A DNA stretch of 64,000 bases from Furfurilactobacillus rossiae DSM 15814 (GCF_000428925.1 NZ_AUAW01000006.1:1-64000), one strand, 5' to 3'. Shown: positions 7,065-16,228, numbered from the stretch's first letter. The notes: a model not told the origin generated them from the letters alone. Numbers and translations are program-made.

Positions 7065-7439
7065 CTAATTTACAGATGCATTGTTGCCGTTTTTAGCAGG
7101 ATGTTGCATCATTACAAATACTGCAGCAATAATCAAGACAACAATTGCAGGGAAGGCTAGGATAGCAGTAAAGCCAAACAATGCGCTCCCAATAATTCCT
7201 AGGACTGAACCAACAATCGAAATATTGTGTCGGCGTGATTGAACCAAGGCGACAATATTTAAAACAACGCCGGCCCAGGCTAATATATAAAAGAATGCCC
7301 CCGCACCACTTGTAGCGTGTGTACCTGCAGCTGCGTCAGAAAATGCTGCACCGAAAATAACAAACCATGACATCGCAAATAAGACACAATTAATAATATC
7401 CAAAATGCCGGCCCACATATTAATTTTTAACTTCTGCAT
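7065..7439 (-). CDS. Small membrane protein with four predicted transmembrane segments
   Basis: A 124-aa integral membrane protein. Hydrophobic stretches fall at about 12-32, 47-64, 73-95 and 97-112, with short polar loops and a polar C-tail (HPAKNGNNASVN). Alternating Gly/Ala helices and VLGIIGSALFGF recall small DUF4064-type proteins, but I do not assert the family. ATG 7439 has AAGGAGCG upstream. It lies 18 bp behind the secreted repeat protein at 7458 on the same strand, so the two are probably co-transcribed. Confidence 0.7.
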   Translation of the reverse strand: MQKLKINMWAGILDIINCVLFAMSWFVIFGAAFSDAAAGTHATSGAGAFFYILAWAGVVLNIVALVQSRRHNISIVGSVLGIIGSALFGFTAILAFPAIVVLIIAAVFVMMQHPAKNGNNASVN

Positions 7440-7457
7440 ATTTAACGCTCCTTAAAT

Positions 7458-8093
7458 TTATCTATTAACAAAGTTTACAGAGTTCATTCCGGAAATAGTT
7501 ATTTTATCACCCTTATGAAGTGACACATTAACTTTTGGAACTTGATGCATATCGGTATCCCCACCCAAGACTTCGTTGACATCACTGCCAGTTAAACTTT
7601 TGGGATCTACCATAAAGTTACCGGATTGACCATCAGCAGGGGTTACGGTGTAGTTACCAGCCTTAATATCTTTGCCCACAACCCAATAACCAGTGCTGAG
7701 AGACGAAGTGTTTGACTTGTCACGATTAGTTACGGGAGCAAAGTTGGCACCTGCCATTCCGGAAATTTCTACTTTATCACCTTTGGCAAAGTCTGCAGTT
7801 ACTTGTGAAACTCCCATGTCAGGGTCGTCCCGTTGCAAAATTTCGTTCACAGATTCACCAGTGAGAGAGTGCTTGGGTTCAGTACTAAAGTTTCCCGAAC
7901 CACCCGTTGCTGTCACTGTGTAACGGCCAGCATTGATGTCCTTTCCAACCGTGTATGTTCCGGGAATAAGCTGTTTTTGTACGGCCTTCGCTTGAACAAC
8001 GATTTGAGGGGAGGAAATACTTGCTGTAATAAATGTTGCTCCAGCGAGCATGCCTGAAATTGCGACTGTAGCAGCAATGTTTGACTTTTTCAT
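7458..8093 (-). CDS. Secreted protein with two tandem repeats of about 75 residues
   Basis: A 211-aa protein with a Sec signal peptide (about residues 1-36, ending near VVQAKA). The mature part is two copies of one domain: repeat 1 opens PGTYTVGKDINAGRYTV (about 44), repeat 2 opens TGYWVVGKDIKAGNYTV (about 136). Each continues through a GNF-x4-K-SLTG-(E/D)-VNE(I/V)L stretch to KGDK(V/I)(E/T)ISGM. The 'GKDI-AG-Y-V' core is seen in other Gram-positive exported proteins of unknown role. No LPXTG, lipobox or binding-module motif is present, so it is likely released. AAAGGAGA precedes the ATG. Confidence 0.82.
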   Translation of the reverse strand: MKKSNIAATVAISGMLAGATFITASISSPQIVVQAKAVQKQLIPGTYTVGKDINAGRYTVTATGGSGNFSTEPKHSLTGESVNEILQRDDPDMGVSQVTADFAKGDKVEISGMAGANFAPVTNRDKSNTSSLSTGYWVVGKDIKAGNYTVTPADGQSGNFMVDPKSLTGSDVNEVLGGDTDMHQVPKVNVSLHKGDKITISGMNSVNFVNR

Positions 8094-8508
8094 GTAAAAG
8101 TCTCCTTTGAATGATGTCAGCTTTTAATGTCATCAGCGTTGGACAAAAATTTATTTGTTATCAATCAATGCCTGGTTTTCAGTGTTATAAGTTCGTATGT
8201 ACTAAAAAATAATCGCTGGGTTAAATAAATTTGTTTAAATTGTTCGTAAATGGACAGGAGACGCCTAAGATTTCAACGCCGTAATCTTAGTATAAAGGAA
8301 GCTAATAACTTTTAAATGATAAGACGATTAATTTGAAAGGAAGATAGCAAAAAAACTTCGAACTTTTCAAAATGAGTACCTGTTGCAGAATCAAGTTGAA
8401 ATATCAGTACCGTTCATGTAATGAAATAAACGGTTTGCAGAGTGGTCAAGGTTTTTAAAGGGATGTACAAGCACAAAAAAAGAAGGCATAAAAGCCTTCT
8501 TCCAAAGA
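8094..8508. other. Intergenic region without a recognised gene
   Basis: 415 bp upstream of the secreted repeat protein and downstream of csbD, both on the minus strand. It contains an 8-bp-arm inverted repeat CTAAGATT/AATCTTAG (8265-8290, no T-run) and the csbD terminator. I see no credible coding frame. Confidence 0.5.
8473..8503 (-). terminator. csbD terminator
   Basis: Stem GAAGGC/GCCTTC, extended to GGAAGAAGGC, around a 6-nt loop; on the minus strand a TTTTTTT tract follows. It lies 6 bp behind the CsbD stop codon. Confidence 0.85.
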
Positions 8509-8697
8509 TTATTTCTTATCCATCTTGTCTTTAACGTTATCCACGGCATCGGTTAGCTTTTCTTTGGCTTTACCCATCAATCCTTCAGCTTTGCCTTCTG
8601 CTTCACGGCCTTTGTCGTTGGTTGCCTTTCCTTCAAGTTCTTTAGCTTTACCAGCGACCTTGTGTTTTGTACTATCAATTTTATCTTCTGTACTCAT
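8509..8697 (-). CDS. CsbD family stress protein
   Basis: A 62-aa, highly charged, cysteine-free protein built of short imperfect repeats (VAGKAKELEGKATNDKG, REAEGKAEGLMGKAKEKL), the typical CsbD look. CsbD proteins are small abundant proteins of the general stress response in Bacillus and relatives; molecular function is unknown. The ATG at 8697 has a strong AGGAGG box just upstream; longer in-frame extension upstream has no such support. Monocistronic with its own terminator; last gene of the minus-strand accessory block. Confidence 0.85.
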   Translation of the reverse strand: MSTEDKIDSTKHKVAGKAKELEGKATNDKGREAEGKAEGLMGKAKEKLTDAVDNVKDKMDKK

Positions 8698-8967
8698 ATC
8701 GAGACCTCCTATTGCATTAGTGACATTTACCGATACACATATTATTTCAAATAAAGCGTCAGTAAACAATTAATGTGCTTATCTATCAAAAATGACTGAA
8801 GGTATCGTGACAGTTAAAATTTAATCTATGGGGTGAGCAAGAGGAAACGTTGAAAACATTAAACTTTAGCAGTGTCTCGTGAGTACGCGGACAAAATGAA
8901 TCCTCAATTTGATCTTTACGAACAAATCACACCGCCTTTTCGTATGTAATAGGTGGAGGTGAGATCA

Positions 8968-10018
8968 ATGTTGATGGCTTTGAGTTGCGAGGGTGGTGAA
9001 CTGGTGGCGGCTAGTGTGGCCGAGCAAAAGCAATATCAGTGTCCTGCTTGCCATGCGCCCGTCCATTTGCGACGTGGGCGAGTGCGGCAGCCCTATTTTG
9101 CACATGAACGTTTGGCAGATTGTCAGACCTTTTCAGAGGGTGAGACCTCTGAACATTTGTTGGGCAAACGGCAGTTATCTGAGTGGCTACAAAAACAGGA
9201 TCATGAAGTTATGCTGGAACAATCATTGAAGGTGATTCACCAACGGCCAGATCTGCTCGTCAACAATCAAACGGCCGTTGAGTTTCAATGTAGTCCAATT
9301 GATTTACAGCGATTTTCTGAACGAGTGGTAGGGTATCGTGAACACGACTTTCATCAAATATGGCTTCTTGGTCAACCGTATTGGCCTAAACCGCGGTTGT
9401 CACTGAGCAAAGTTGCCAAGTTTATTCGCTGGGGAGGAAAAACTGGCGCATATTTATTGTTTTGGCATACACAACGCCGTCAACTGATCGTTTTGCATCA
9501 TTTAGGTAAAGCGGCATTATTGCCGATCACTTATTCCCAACAGTCATTTGATACTTGGACTTCTTGGATGGACTGGTCACAACAGCAAACGCAGTTTCAG
9601 ATGCACTCAGTTAGCAGAGCGAATTTGAGTCATCGACAACAAGCCATTGCGTTAGGCTTACATCACCGACAGCCTAATTTTATGCGCTGGCAAGCATTGT
9701 GCTATCAGGCGGGGACTAGTCTAACAATATTACCGCAATGGGTACTGGGGGATGTTTATGAGATGCCGATTTCAATAAATTCACCGTTAGACTGGCGAAT
9801 TCCGCTTTACTTATGGTGGTGGTGCCATCAAAATGCGTCATCACGTCAATGTCAGTTTGCTTGGACGAGGATTGGTTTGCCCAGAATCCAGTGGTTGCCA
9901 AACTTACAGCTGGCTGATGAACGGATGCGACAGCGGATGAGCATTCAGTTATGTAAAGCATTTTTTAGTAGTGAGCATGTAAAACAGTTGTCCGACTATC
10001 CAACTAATAGAAAAGTGT
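8968..10018 (+). CDS. coiA: Competence protein CoiA-like nuclease-family protein
   Basis: CoiA is a late competence protein required for recombination of incoming single-stranded DNA. The protein of about 351 aa has an N-terminal zinc ribbon (C25-x2-C28, with HLRRGRVRQPYFAH), followed by a restriction-endonuclease-like core in which R-P-D95-L-L and A-V-E105-F-Q107 give the PD-(D/E)xK-type pattern. The C-terminal third is divergent, as usual. ATG 8968 is chosen because GGAGGTGA lies 5-6 bp before it. The frame continues to the TAA at 10021-10023. A TACGAACA sequence 44 bp upstream resembles a competence box. Followed closely by pepF, as in Bacillus. Confidence 0.85.
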
Positions 10019-10080
10019 GGTAAAGTTAAAAAGTGATTAAAATACAATTAGCTTTCTTATTTTAAATGTTGGAGGTCGTT

Positions 10081-11895
10081 ATGGCAGACGTAAAACAGTT
10101 ACCTACTAGAGATGAAGTTCCAGAGACGCTAAAGTGGGACTTAACTCAAATTTTTGCAACTGACGCGGCGTGGACAGACGCTTATCATCAAATTGAGTCA
10201 AAACTACAACAAGTAACGTCATATCAAGGACATTTAGCTGAATCACCAGAGCAACTTGTAGCTGGCGTGGCTTACTTACTTGATGTTTACCATGAATTGG
10301 AAAATGTCGATGTGTATGCGTCATTGAAACAAGAACAAGATACTAGTGATCAAGCAGCACAAGGATTGGCTGCCCAAGCTAATGACTTGGTGGCTAAGGT
10401 TGCTAGCGCATTAGCTTGGTTTCAGCCAGAAGTCTTGGCCATTCCAGAAAAGACGCTCAATGAATGGCTGGATACGACTGAGTTAAAGCCGTTCAAACAT
10501 TTCTTTGAGGACTTAGATCGCGCACGTGATCATACATTACCGGCAGATCAAGAAGCATTATTGGCGGGAGCTGGAGATATTTTCCAAGCTTCGGCAAAAA
10601 CGTTCGGTGTTTTAGATAACGCGGATTTAGAGTTCCCAATCGTGAAAGATGAGGCAGGCAACGATGTTCGTTTGACTCAGGGGGTATATGGCGTCCTGTT
10701 GCAATCAACAGATCGTTCTGTTCGTGGTGCGGCCTTTAAACAACTATATAAGGTGTACAAGCAGTTCCAGAATACGTTTGCTTCGACGCTGTCTAGCAAC
10801 GTTAAGGCACATAATTATACGGCGCGCGTGCATCATTATCCAAACGCTCGTGCTGCGGCATTAGCGGAAAATAATATTCCTGAAAGTGTTTACGACACGC
10901 TTGTTGAAGAGGTTAATAACCATCTTGACCTATTACATCGTTATGTTAGTTTGCGCAAACGTATTTTAGGTGTTGATCATTTGCATTCTTATGACCTGTA
11001 TACTCCAATTACTGGGGATTCACCGCTGAGTTACACCTATCCTGAAGCTCAACAAGAGGCATTACGCGCCTTATCTGTGATGGGCCCAGATTACGTTAGC
11101 CATGTTCAAGAGGCCTTCGATAACCGGTGGGTCGATGTGGTCGAAACGAAAGGCAAACGGAGTGGGGCGTTTTCATCTGGTGTTTACGATACTAATCCAT
11201 ATATTTTGTTGAACTGGCAGGATAATTTAGAGGAATTATTTACCTTAGTTCACGAAATGGGCCATAGCATTCACAGTTATTACACGCGTCATAATCAACC
11301 CTATCAGTATGGCGACTACTCTATTTTCGTAGCGGAAATTGCATCGACAACTAATGAAAATACGTTGACTCAATATTTGCTTGATAATAATGACGACCCT
11401 AAAGTTCGGGCCTACGTTTTGAATCACTACCTGGATGGTTTTAAAGGAACTGTTTATCGGCAAACACAATTCGCAGAATTCGAACACTGGATCCACCAAG
11501 AAGATGCCGCGGGTCATCCGTTGACTGCTAGTCGGATGTCAGACTTTTATGGCAAGCTGAATCAAACGTACTATGGGAAAGATTTAACCCCAGACCCGGA
11601 GATTGCTTTGGAGTGGTCACGAATTCCACATTTCTATTACAATTACTATGTCTTCCAATATGCAACTGGGTTCGCTGCTGCCTCGACATTGTCACATGGT
11701 ATTACCAGTCATCAACAAGGAGCCCTGGATCATTATTTGGACTTCTTAAAGGCCGGTAGTTCACAATATCCATTGGACGTAATGAAGATGGCAGGAGTTG
11801 ATATGACGAAGCCAGATTACTTGCGCCGAGCATTTGATGTTTTTGAACAACGTTTGAATGAATTTGAAAAGTTAATTGACGATTCGCAAAAATAA
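10081..11895 (+). CDS. pepF: Oligoendopeptidase F
   Basis: PepF is a cytoplasmic M3-family zinc metallopeptidase that cuts peptides of roughly 7-17 residues. The 604-aa protein carries the zinc motif HEMGH at residues 391-395 (H391, E392, H395), followed by the third ligand region FVAEIAST about 27 residues on. The N-terminal oligopeptidase domain and overall length match the lactococcal/Bacillus enzymes. GGAGGT is 4-5 bp before ATG 10081, so the in-frame ATG 15 bp earlier is rejected. It follows coiA by about 60 bp and is closed by the bidirectional hairpin at 11926. The Bacillus yjbF-yjbG-yjbH order is preserved. Confidence 0.95.
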   Translation: MADVKQLPTRDEVPETLKWDLTQIFATDAAWTDAYHQIESKLQQVTSYQGHLAESPEQLVAGVAYLLDVYHELENVDVYASLKQEQDTSDQAAQGLAAQANDLVAKVASALAWFQPEVLAIPEKTLNEWLDTTELKPFKHFFEDLDRARDHTLPADQEALLAGAGDIFQASAKTFGVLDNADLEFPIVKDEAGNDVRLTQGVYGVLLQSTDRSVRGAAFKQLYKVYKQFQNTFASTLSSNVKAHNYTARVHHYPNARAAALAENNIPESVYDTLVEEVNNHLDLLHRYVSLRKRILGVDHLHSYDLYTPITGDSPLSYTYPEAQQEALRALSVMGPDYVSHVQEAFDNRWVDVVETKGKRSGAFSSGVYDTNPYILLNWQDNLEELFTLVHEMGHSIHSYYTRHNQPYQYGDYSIFVAEIASTTNENTLTQYLLDNNDDPKVRAYVLNHYLDGFKGTVYRQTQFAEFEHWIHQEDAAGHPLTASRMSDFYGKLNQTYYGKDLTPDPEIALEWSRIPHFYYNYYVFQYATGFAAASTLSHGITSHQQGALDHYLDFLKAGSSQYPLDVMKMAGVDMTKPDYLRRAFDVFEQRLNEFEKLIDDSQK

Positions 11896-11925
11896 CCTGT
11901 TTTATCTATGCTTCAGTTGATTAAA

Positions 11926-11970
11926 AAGAGCCTTCAATCGGTATTGGACTGATTGAAGGCTCTTCATTTA
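11926..11970. terminator. Bidirectional terminator between pepF and spxH
   Basis: Perfect 14-bp stem AAGAGCCTTCAATC / GATTGAAGGCTCTT with an 11-nt loop, located between convergent genes. A-rich and T-rich flanks allow use on both strands. Confidence 0.85.
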
Positions 11971-11984
11971 ATGTTCCGTTTGAC

Positions 11985-12611
11985 TTAAAGAATGCGTAAA
12001 TTAACTTTGTCGTGATTTTGTTTAATGGCTTGCGGCAACGTTGTTAACTTATTATTAACTGTATGTTCACTGATTTCTAATAACGTGTCGTAATCGAAAT
12101 GTTCCATCAGCAAGCCGCAATCAAAGTCTTCAACATCGAAGATAACTGTTTGACTTGGGTGTTCAATGCCCATTTCAGAGACCAAACGTTGGTCGGCGCC
12201 GAATGCGTCTTCAGCGAGCTTGCTTCGACGATCATCAATAAACATTGCTGTGTCTAATGCTAATTCATGAGCAACGGTGATGCCAAGCTCTTCTGTGTAA
12301 GCTTCGTGGTTGACCAGAATGTGCTCCTGCAAACGAAGAAAGTACTGGCGACCAAGACGTTTGCCCTGAAAGGAAGCGGCTTTGTAATCTAGGATAATCT
12401 GATACATCTGTTCAGCTAACGTGTTACGGTCCAATTCTGGGTGATCCGTTGCCAGTCGGTGAAATGTATCACTTATCGTCTGTAAATTAAGCATTGGGAC
12501 AAACTGAATTTGAAGTTTGCGCTTAGTTTGGGCAGAGATCTGGTTAATCTGCTTCTCACAGTCATAACAATTTGTTCCGAGTGGATTTACAAACAGATAA
12601 ATTTCTAACAC
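11985..12611 (-). CDS. spxH: ClpXP adaptor protein SpxH (YjbH), DsbA-like
   Basis: SpxH binds Spx and delivers it to ClpXP, keeping Spx low in unstressed cells. The 208-aa protein has the DsbA/FrnE-like layout, with a CYDC pair at residues 15-18 after FVNPLGTN and a helical middle region containing SFQGKRLGRQYFLRLQ. It starts at GTG 12611 with GGAGG 7 bp upstream. It is read opposite to its neighbours but keeps the Bacillus position between pepF and the alarmone synthetase. With spx and mecA nearby, the window holds both the regulator and its proteolytic control. Confidence 0.9.
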   Translation of the reverse strand: MLEIYLFVNPLGTNCYDCEKQINQISAQTKRKLQIQFVPMLNLQTISDTFHRLATDHPELDRNTLAEQMYQIILDYKAASFQGKRLGRQYFLRLQEHILVNHEAYTEELGITVAHELALDTAMFIDDRRSKLAEDAFGADQRLVSEMGIEHPSQTVIFDVEDFDCGLLMEHFDYDTLLEISEHTVNNKLTTLPQAIKQNHDKVNLRIL

Positions 12612-12924
12612 GGGATATCCTCCATATCAACAATCTTAAAAAATTAAATAAAAAGTCATAGAATATAAATACGATAATAATGAAACGTTTTACTTAATAA
12701 GGCAATCGGTTGCGCATTAGCACAACTGCGCCACTGTGCGTTTCTTAACTGGGACTATCATGCCCGATTTTACCGGAAATGTAAAGTTAAACGTTTCGAA
12801 TCGTGTGTCGCGAGGGTTCGCTGGCGGTTCATCGCTGGTGACCCAAAGTATGGTAAACTGTTGGCAGTTAGTTGGCCGCCGCGAGGTTGTTCAACAAACG
12901 ATGAATCATCAAGGAGGTCATTCG
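12612..12924 (+). other. Intergenic region between divergent spxH and relQ
   Basis: 313 bp. The sequence agtatggtaaactgttgg (around 12848) resembles an extended -10 element and a near copy (agtatggtaaacttttaat) occurs before ftsA, but no convincing -35 is seen. A long in-frame extension of relQ exists here without start-site support. Confidence 0.35.
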
Positions 12925-13605
12925 ATGATTGAGGATTGGTCCCACTTTTTGCTTCCTTATGAGCAAGCGGTCGAGGAATTAAAAATAAAATTGAGAGGCA
13001 TCCGTAAACAATATAAAGATGCCGGGTTACAGTCACCCGTTGAGTTTGTTACCGGACGGGTGAAACCTGTTGACAGTATTAAGGAAAAAATGGTTCGTCG
13101 TCATGTCGCCGAAGATCGTCTGGAAGAGGACATGCAGGATATCGCTGGACTACGGATTATGTGTCAGTTTGTTGGCGACATTTATCAGGTCGTCGACTTA
13201 TTGCGCAAACGAACGGATTTGACCATCTTGGAAGAGCGTGATTACATTTCAAACGTCAAACCTAGTGGCTACCGTTCGTATCATATCGTGGTTTCTTATC
13301 CGGTTCAGATGCTGACAGGTGAAAAACGAATCCTAGCAGAAATCCAGGTGCGAACATTGGCCATGAATTTCTGGGCAACAATTGAGCATTCCCTAAATTA
13401 CAAATATCAGGGTGAATTTCCTCAGGAATTGCAAGGTCGTTTGGAACGAGCTGGTGAGGCGGCATTCAGATTGGATCAAGAAATGTCTGCAATTCGAGAA
13501 GATATTTCGGAAGCACAACCACACGAGAATACGAACAATCCGTCTGATGGTGCAAGTCAGCAGAATAATGACGACGTTTCTTCGACGCCGAATGAAACCA
13601 AATAA
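12925..13605 (+). CDS. relQ: Small alarmone synthetase RelQ (GTP pyrophosphokinase)
   Basis: Transfers pyrophosphate from ATP to GTP/GDP to make (p)ppGpp in the cytosol. The 226-aa single synthetase-domain protein shows GRVKPVDSIKEKM, the DIAGLRIM loop, KPSGYRSYH substrate loop and EIQVRTLAMNFWATIEHSLNYK. There is no hydrolase, TGS or ACT domain, so it is SAS-type, not full-length Rel. The last 35 residues are Asn/Gln/Ser-rich and look disordered, longer than in Bacillus. ATG 12925 follows AAGGAGGT. The gene order relQ-nadK-rluD is the classic Bacillota arrangement; nadK starts 68 bp later. Confidence 0.93.
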   Translation: MIEDWSHFLLPYEQAVEELKIKLRGIRKQYKDAGLQSPVEFVTGRVKPVDSIKEKMVRRHVAEDRLEEDMQDIAGLRIMCQFVGDIYQVVDLLRKRTDLTILEERDYISNVKPSGYRSYHIVVSYPVQMLTGEKRILAEIQVRTLAMNFWATIEHSLNYKYQGEFPQELQGRLERAGEAAFRLDQEMSAIREDISEAQPHENTNNPSDGASQQNNDDVSSTPNETK

Positions 13606-13673
13606 TTGTGTGATCGGTGTTTGCTGTGCATGGCGAGACGATCATATGTAATTGAGAGAGTAGAGAACAAAGT

Positions 13674-14477
13674 ATGAAAGTTGCGATTTATAGTTATTAT
13701 CCAAATGATGAAACGCGGGCTGTCATTGAACGATTGACGACAGCTTTGAATAAGGCGCACTTACCGATTGATGACCAGCACCCAGACGTGGTGGTCTCGG
13801 TTGGTGGGGATGGCACTTTGCTGTCAGCTTTTCATCACTATCGGGCAGAATTGGCAAAAATTCGTTTTGTCGGCTTGCATACAGGGCACCTTGGCTTTTA
13901 TACGGACTGGCGTGATTATGAAACGGACCAGCTCGTGAACAGTCTGGCGCATGATAATGGTGAAAGTGTCAGCTATCCGCTTTTAGATATCAACATCACT
14001 TACAAAGGTGAAACAGCGCCGCATCAGTTTTTGGCGCTCAATGAAGCAACTGTCAAAAAAGCTGCCAAGACCTTAGTTTGTGACGTGTATATTAAAGATC
14101 AATTATTAGAACGTTTTCGTGGGGATGGCTTGTGTTTTTCAACACCAACTGGTTCAACAGGATACAATAAATCATTGGGTGGTGCGGTCATTCATCCTGG
14201 TATCGAGGCCATTCAAATGGCAGAAATTGCATCCATCAACAACCGGGTGTTCCGGACGTTAGGTGCCTCGTTTATCATCGGTAAGGATGAATGGGTGACG
14301 TTACGGTCAGAGGATGCTGACAATTTTGCCATCAGTTGTGATCAATTTTTAACACCAGAACGATTGGTTAAAGAAATTACGTTTAAGGTATCACAGCAAC
14401 GGATTTATTTCGCAGAGTATCGGCATACGGCATTCTGGCAGCGTGTTCGTGAGTCCTTTATCGGGGACGTGTTGTAA
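13674..14477 (+). CDS. nadK: NAD kinase
   Basis: Phosphorylates NAD to NADP. The 267-aa protein has the GGDGT motif at residues 44-48, the LNEATVKK segment, the glycine-rich FSTPTGSTGYNKSLGGA nucleotide site and a C-terminal beta-rich domain with EWVTLRSEDA. Length matches Bacillus NadF. The stop codon shares one base with the ATG of the next gene, so nadK and the pseudouridine synthase are translationally coupled. Its own Shine-Dalgarno (agtagag) is weak. Confidence 0.95.
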   Translation: MKVAIYSYYPNDETRAVIERLTTALNKAHLPIDDQHPDVVVSVGGDGTLLSAFHHYRAELAKIRFVGLHTGHLGFYTDWRDYETDQLVNSLAHDNGESVSYPLLDINITYKGETAPHQFLALNEATVKKAAKTLVCDVYIKDQLLERFRGDGLCFSTPTGSTGYNKSLGGAVIHPGIEAIQMAEIASINNRVFRTLGASFIIGKDEWVTLRSEDADNFAISCDQFLTPERLVKEITFKVSQQRIYFAEYRHTAFWQRVRESFIGDVL

Positions 14478-15430
14478 TGGCGTATCCGTTACGCTTCGAG
14501 TGGCGTAATCAAACGCACGAAACGGTAAAGCTACGAACCTTTTTGAGTGCACACGGCGTTTCCCATGCCGTTTTAATCCAGATCAAGTTTCACGGTGGTG
14601 CGATGTCAATCAATCACCGACCGGCATGGAGCGTGGATGATGTTCGTCCTAACGATGTCGTTACGATCATCTTGCCGCCGGAGCCAGCGAATGCAGCGGT
14701 AACCATTTCAGATCTACCGTTATCAATTGTCTATGAGGACGATAATTTTTTAGTTGTTAATAAACCTGCTGGAGTGGCATCCGTACCGGCTCATCACTAT
14801 GATAATAATACGCTGGTTAACCGGGCGAAGGGTTATTTCATTACTCATGGTATTCCGTTACAGGTGCCTCATATTGTTACCCGGCTGGACAAGGATACGA
14901 GCGGGTTGGTGCTGTTCGGAAAGCATCACATGGCACATTCCGTTTTAGATCAGCAGTTGAAAGCACACTCATTACAAAAGACTTACTTGGCCGTGGTCAG
15001 TGGCACTGGTCTGCCAGAACATGGTAATTTTGACCAGCCAATTCAACGCGACCCGACATCGTTTATCAAACGGCAAACGGGGGAGACTGGACAGGCTGCC
15101 CGGACCGAATTTTGGGTCCTGGCAACAGCTGGCGATTTTTCAGTAGTGAAGGTTAAACTCCACACTGGTCGGACGCATCAAATTCGGGTTCACTTTGCCG
15201 GTGCAGGATATCCGTTAGTCGGTGATCAGCTGTATGGGGGAGATTTGCATCAAGGCTTGAATCGTCAAGCGTTGGCTTGTGAACGGCTAGGCTTTTATGA
15301 TCCGTTTGCTGGCGTTCAACGGCAATTAACTGCGCCATTGGCAGGGGATATACAACAATTGCTCACACGTTATGAAATTAATGTTGATAATGTCATGCAG
15401 CAACTGAACACGGATCTTGAAACTAATTAA
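14477..15430 (+). CDS. RluA/RluD-family pseudouridine synthase (YjbO-like)
   Basis: Isomerises uridine to pseudouridine in RNA, probably 23S rRNA. The 317-aa protein has a short N-terminal part in place of a strong S4 domain, then the catalytic core with VTRLDKDTSG at about 134-143, catalytic aspartate D138, and TGRTHQIRVHF further on. The ATG overlaps the nadK stop by one base. The target site cannot be read from the sequence; Bacillus orthologue YjbO occupies the same position. Transcription ends at the hairpin at 15492. Confidence 0.92.
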   Translation: MAYPLRFEWRNQTHETVKLRTFLSAHGVSHAVLIQIKFHGGAMSINHRPAWSVDDVRPNDVVTIILPPEPANAAVTISDLPLSIVYEDDNFLVVNKPAGVASVPAHHYDNNTLVNRAKGYFITHGIPLQVPHIVTRLDKDTSGLVLFGKHHMAHSVLDQQLKAHSLQKTYLAVVSGTGLPEHGNFDQPIQRDPTSFIKRQTGETGQAARTEFWVLATAGDFSVVKVKLHTGRTHQIRVHFAGAGYPLVGDQLYGGDLHQGLNRQALACERLGFYDPFAGVQRQLTAPLAGDIQQLLTRYEINVDNVMQQLNTDLETN

Positions 15431-15491
15431 CTTGGTGTAACGCGCATTTTTGATTCAAAGTAAGCAACTCACTTTCAAAATAACCATAATA

Positions 15492-15526
15492 AAAACGCTC
15501 GGCAATTTTTGCCAAGCGCTTTTTTA
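15492..15526. terminator. Terminator between rluD-type gene and cutC
   Basis: Stem ACGCTCGGCAA / TTGCCAAGCGCT with one mismatch, then TTTTTT on the plus strand and an A-rich flank giving a T-run on the minus strand. It lies between convergent genes. Confidence 0.85.
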
Positions 15527-15539
15527 AACCGTGAAAATA

Positions 15540-16187
15540 TCAATATTTCAGTAAATGCGTACCGTGAACTTCCTTAACACTGAGCACTTCCGCAATATGG
15601 TCAGCATTGTCTACCGTAATTCCGCCGCCTGGCATGATAATCAGCCGACCAGATGCCGTTTCAACCAGTGTTTTTAAATGTGTCAATGTTTGGTCGATCG
15701 GCGTCGTTAATGGTCCACCATGCGTGAGAATTCGATCAACATCATGATCAGCTAACCAGTCGATAGCGGCCGGTTGATCATCAGGCGAAATTGCATCAAA
15801 GGCCATGTGGAAAGTAACACTCATGCCACCAGCCGCTGCCATGAGCTGTTCTAGTGCATCGGTGTCTAACTTGTTGTCTGGGGTTAGAGCACCAAAAGCA
15901 ACGCCGTCCACACCAAGTTCTTGGGCAGAAAATAGGTCAGCTTCCATGATTTTAATTTCGGTATCGTTGTAGACAAAATTGCCACCCCGTGGCCGAATCA
16001 TGACGGTGAGGGGAATGTGGTGTTCAGCAGCGTAACGACTGCTTTCACTCATAACACCACGACTGACCGTTGTGCCGCCGACGGCCAAATTGTCATTTAG
16101 CTCGATGCGGTTGGCCCCGGCCGCGATGGCAGTGGGAAGATCAGTATAATTTTCGATAGCAACTTCTTTAAATAATGGTGTATTCAC
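15540..16187 (-). CDS. cutC: Copper homeostasis protein CutC
   Basis: CutC is a cytosolic TIM-barrel protein linked to copper tolerance; its biochemical role is debated. The 215-aa protein starts FKEVAIENYTDLPTAIAAGANRIELNDNLAVGGTT, continues with VMIRPRGGNFVY and VTFHMAFD, and ends with IMPGGGIT...EVHGTHLLKY, all family signatures. It uses GTG 16187 with AAAGGAG close upstream. The lactonase gene is 41 bp upstream on the same strand, suggesting a two-gene unit. Confidence 0.93.
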   Translation of the reverse strand: MNTPLFKEVAIENYTDLPTAIAAGANRIELNDNLAVGGTTVSRGVMSESSRYAAEHHIPLTVMIRPRGGNFVYNDTEIKIMEADLFSAQELGVDGVAFGALTPDNKLDTDALEQLMAAAGGMSVTFHMAFDAISPDDQPAAIDWLADHDVDRILTHGGPLTTPIDQTLTHLKTLVETASGRLIIMPGGGITVDNADHIAEVLSVKEVHGTHLLKY

Positions 16188-16228
16188 AATTGGCTCCTTT
16201 GATGTTTGTGGCTAACTAAAACAATTAG

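Noticed and set aside
5218-8967. Prophage or integrative element
   Set aside because: tRNA relics hint at past integration, but there is no integrase, transposase, replication or structural phage gene, so a present-day element cannot be claimed.
12736-12924. N-terminal extension of RelQ by 63 residues
   Set aside because: A strong AAGGAGG box sits before the internal ATG 12925, and the extension has no resemblance to the SAS family.
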